64,000 bases of DNA, from the NCBI GenBank assembly GCA_028554795.2, contig CM068838.1:131697428-131761427 (forward strand), read 5' to 3'. The notes under the pieces are model-generated. The model did no database searches and was not told the DNA's origin. It saw nothing but the letters and a program-made list of their open reading frames with translations. Position numbers and translations under genes: made by a program. The stretch is from Sinohyriopsis cumingii (taxonomy: Eukaryota; Mollusca; Bivalvia; Unionida; Unionidae). Each line of letters starts with the position of its first letter. The stretch's first letter is position 1. This document shows, one piece after another, positions 61,514 through 64,000 of the stretch.

Positions 61514-64000
61514 GAGAGAGAGAGAAGTAGTATATGGGGGTATATGGGACTTGTATCTTAAAAGAGGTGGTTTGCACTTGGAGGTCAGTGGGAATTTAAC
61601 ATGGGAATGGCACCTGGGGTCAATGGGAATTCATGACGTGGTGGGTTTATAGGGTCAGAACTATTTGTATGGTGAAATGCATTTACAGAGACAAAGGGTT
61701 GATAGGGATAAACATAGACATTCAGAAACAAACAAATACACATCCAAACTAAGAAGATGGAAACAGAAAAGAGAACATAGATGATCCAAAGAAAGACACA
61801 TATAGAATAGAGACTCCAATAAGAAAAGTCGTGTATAAACTAGGGCATTATTACAAGCCATGTGTGTGATCTCTAAACATTGCCGCAGGCTAGCGATAAT
61901 CTTTTATGCAAGGTTACCGTGACCCGCAGGATGACCTGAAGCTGGAATTGGTGTAGGCGATCGCTTGCGTCATTTGACAGACTGCGAGAAGGACATTGTC
62001 CGATAAGTTTGATTGGATCGGTTGACACCGATATCCAATCGGAATTGAGATAGAGGATGTGATAACAATTTAGATCCGAATTATAACTTTCAGAACTCCA
62101 AGGAAAAAATTAGTATTCGCCTTGACTGATTGTTGATCAATAGGGTTACTCCGAGAACGAAGCCACTCGTAATTTGGCAGTAAAACTTATAGAGAAGATT
62201 CTAAGGAAAGATAAAGCTTCGAAAAGGCCAGTGAGTTATTTTTTCGATTTTTACAGAATATTACGGCATCATAATTGTAATTATTTTAGTATGTATACCT
62301 AATTACTAGCATCATTTAGCATGTAGAATTACCTTTTTAGTGTTTCATTTACATGCGTATTTGATGAAGGGGCTTGAATATTACGTAGAGAATTGTGTAG
62401 ATTGTTAGCTTGTAGTCAGAATTAATTTGTAATTCACTATTAGGTTACTTCCCAGTAAACCAGTACATGTATTAATGTGTTCTGATAGAATTTACACATG
62501 CTTGAATTGTGAGTTTGGAAAATGGTTGATGTAAGTAAAATTAATCACTATGGACGTATGAGTATATCAGAGCATGGATATTTGAATATTTGTGTACTTT
62601 GTATGAATTGTAAAGTAAAGAAATGCGTCTGATTATTGTGATATTGTTTAGTATAATGGGATTAGGAATATGTACTGATGTGACGCAATTTATTGATGTA
62701 TGTATAAGAAGTAATTGATACCGTGCTTTTATTATGACGTCGTTTTACCATACAAGAATGTATGAGTATTTCGATGTGAATGAATGCGTGACCCAAGAAA
62801 TTTAATAGCCGTTATCTGATGATAGGCTGTGTGCAGTGTGAGATGGGAGGGCTAAGGACAATTATTGTACCGTCTATGTGTTTTCAGAGGAAGCTTTTTT
62901 TGGAGGCAGAACTTCCTGATCATTTGAGTCCCGAGTCTCTAGGAGAGGGAGATGGAAGTGAGACTAACAGAGCAGTCGGAGTCGGCAAAGTCTAGTTGGT
63001 GGAGAGAAGGTAAATAGAAGGTGGAGGAGGAGGAAAAGTAGTCTGGAGGGGAAAGTGGAGGATGAGGTAAAGGAGTATAGAGAAGTCTAGGAGGAAAATT
63101 GAGAATTTTGAATCACTTGCCTATTGAATTGTTATTAAATTGTTATTCGTTGAATTTCACTTTTTTATATTCACTCATTTAACCGTCGGCAGTGCTGACT
63201 CGAGACTCGGAGCTTTACATCTATCTTTCACAAATTCAGTTCCAACCTAAATCGAACCTGGGTGGGACTTCTATAATAATTTAAATAAAGTATTGGGAGC
63301 ATCCCACCCAAACCATAACAACCCTCACAATATTGTATTGGTACAAAACATTTGGTCATGTATATACATGGACTGTCTGGCCTTTAAATTATATATAAAC
63401 ACGACATTAAATCTGCAGACTGATATTACGCCAAAATCATGGGAAATAAGAAGAATTAATTGATGAAATCTCGACCATATATAAACCCATATGGCAATAT
63501 ATTGCAATATTTCCTACTCCATCCATGTCGCAATACTTCCAATGTGACATGTCCCGATACTCCATGTCACAATAGAACCCACCTGACGAAACCATCCAAA
63601 AGGAAATCACCCCAAATTTGTACGAGTAAAACTCGTAAACGCCTATTTATAGCTTATGTGCCATTTAGAGTGATGCGCCAAAAGTAAAAGACACAATATA
63701 GATACACTTAACAGTACAAATTCTCAAGGATCAGGGTCAAAACGGACCGGTACCAAAAAGGTCCATGACCAAAACGGACTAGTGGTTAAAAGGCACAACC
63801 CATAAAGGCCCATTTATGTATCAATTACTAATTACTAGTATCATGTATACTAAAAGTAACTAATACGTAAATATCAAATCCTTGTTTTACTGTGAAATGT
63901 CTAAAAATAATGTGCAGTAGAGAATCATTGTGTAGTATGTCACAATCGAACGTCATGTGATCATGAAATTAGTTGCGACACGCTGCTAGTTGTTCTTCAA
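60789..64000. other. host DNA right of the Polinton, microsatellites only
   Basis: No convincing exon on either strand. (CT)n at about 61150-61211 and (AT)n at about 61430-61508 are long and uninterrupted. Around 63730-63810 short phrases CAAAACGGAC, AAAAAGGTCCATGAC and CAAAACGGACTAGTGG repeat loosely. The stretch 61861-63300 has a higher GC content and purine-rich runs but no feature I can name. Confidence 0.4.

Noticed and set aside
61287-61577. Open frame with repeated IYIYIY
   Set aside because: Pure translation of an (AT)n microsatellite.
61861-63310. Possible LTR or solo LTR right of the Polinton
   Set aside because: TG and CA ends can be picked in several places, but no second copy, target duplication or primer-binding-like site could be shown.
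1-64000. CRISPR arrays, bacterial operons, rRNA or functional tRNA genes
   Set aside because: No CRISPR-type spacing or rRNA sequence was seen, and the tRNA-like stretches are SINE heads that do not fold to a full cloverleaf with matched acceptor ends.

Overview
The window is animal nuclear DNA, AT-rich and crowded with decayed repeats. It is most likely from a mollusc, probably a bivalve. That rests on an intron-rich HERP gene, tRNA-headed SINEs, a DIRS-type retroelement, Polinton-class elements and degenerate repeats of a kind I associate with bivalves. The species cannot be named from the sequence.

Layout. About 0.9-9.3 kb is dominated by an old, heavily broken Polinton-like (virus-like) fossil, mostly on the minus strand, with recognisable capsid, protease and fibre-like parts. 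At 9.8-11.9 kb lies a complete retroposed unit on the minus strand: a 14-bp target duplication, a poly(A) tail and one intact 585-codon LINE-ORF1-like gene with a CCHC knuckle, but no ORF2. From 12.4 to 21.6 kb there are SINEs, a DIRS reverse-transcriptase fragment and two decayed repeat arrays.

The only clear host gene is a HERPUD (HERP) orthologue on the minus strand, 42133 down to 21941. Eight coding exons with canonical GT/AG borders and matching phases give 382 codons. Its introns hold SINEs, a long fold-back repeat and a DIRS fossil with inverted terminal repeats (22.54-27.25 kb).

From 43697 to 60782 there is a young, precisely bounded Polinton: 6-bp target duplication GTTATT, ~380-bp terminal inverted repeats, protein-primed DNA polymerase B, packaging ATPase, chromodomain integrase, major capsid, penton and pVI-like proteins. 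A few genes are interrupted; most look whole.

The most striking observation is in this Polinton. Five short accessory genes, three at the left end and two at the right, each carry 24-33 nt after the stop codon a sequence matching the metazoan replication-dependent histone mRNA 3' end. The match comprises a 6-bp stem with UUUC loop, an ACCCA- or AGCCA-type downstream sequence, and a purine-rich U7-type downstream element. Two of these signals lie inside the terminal inverted repeats. The three left genes also share an upstream promoter block, whereas the capsid end of the core cluster carries ordinary AATAAA signals. This suggests two 3'-end-formation regimes within one element, with the terminal module possibly tied to S phase through SLBP/U7. 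I know of no description of this in Polintons.
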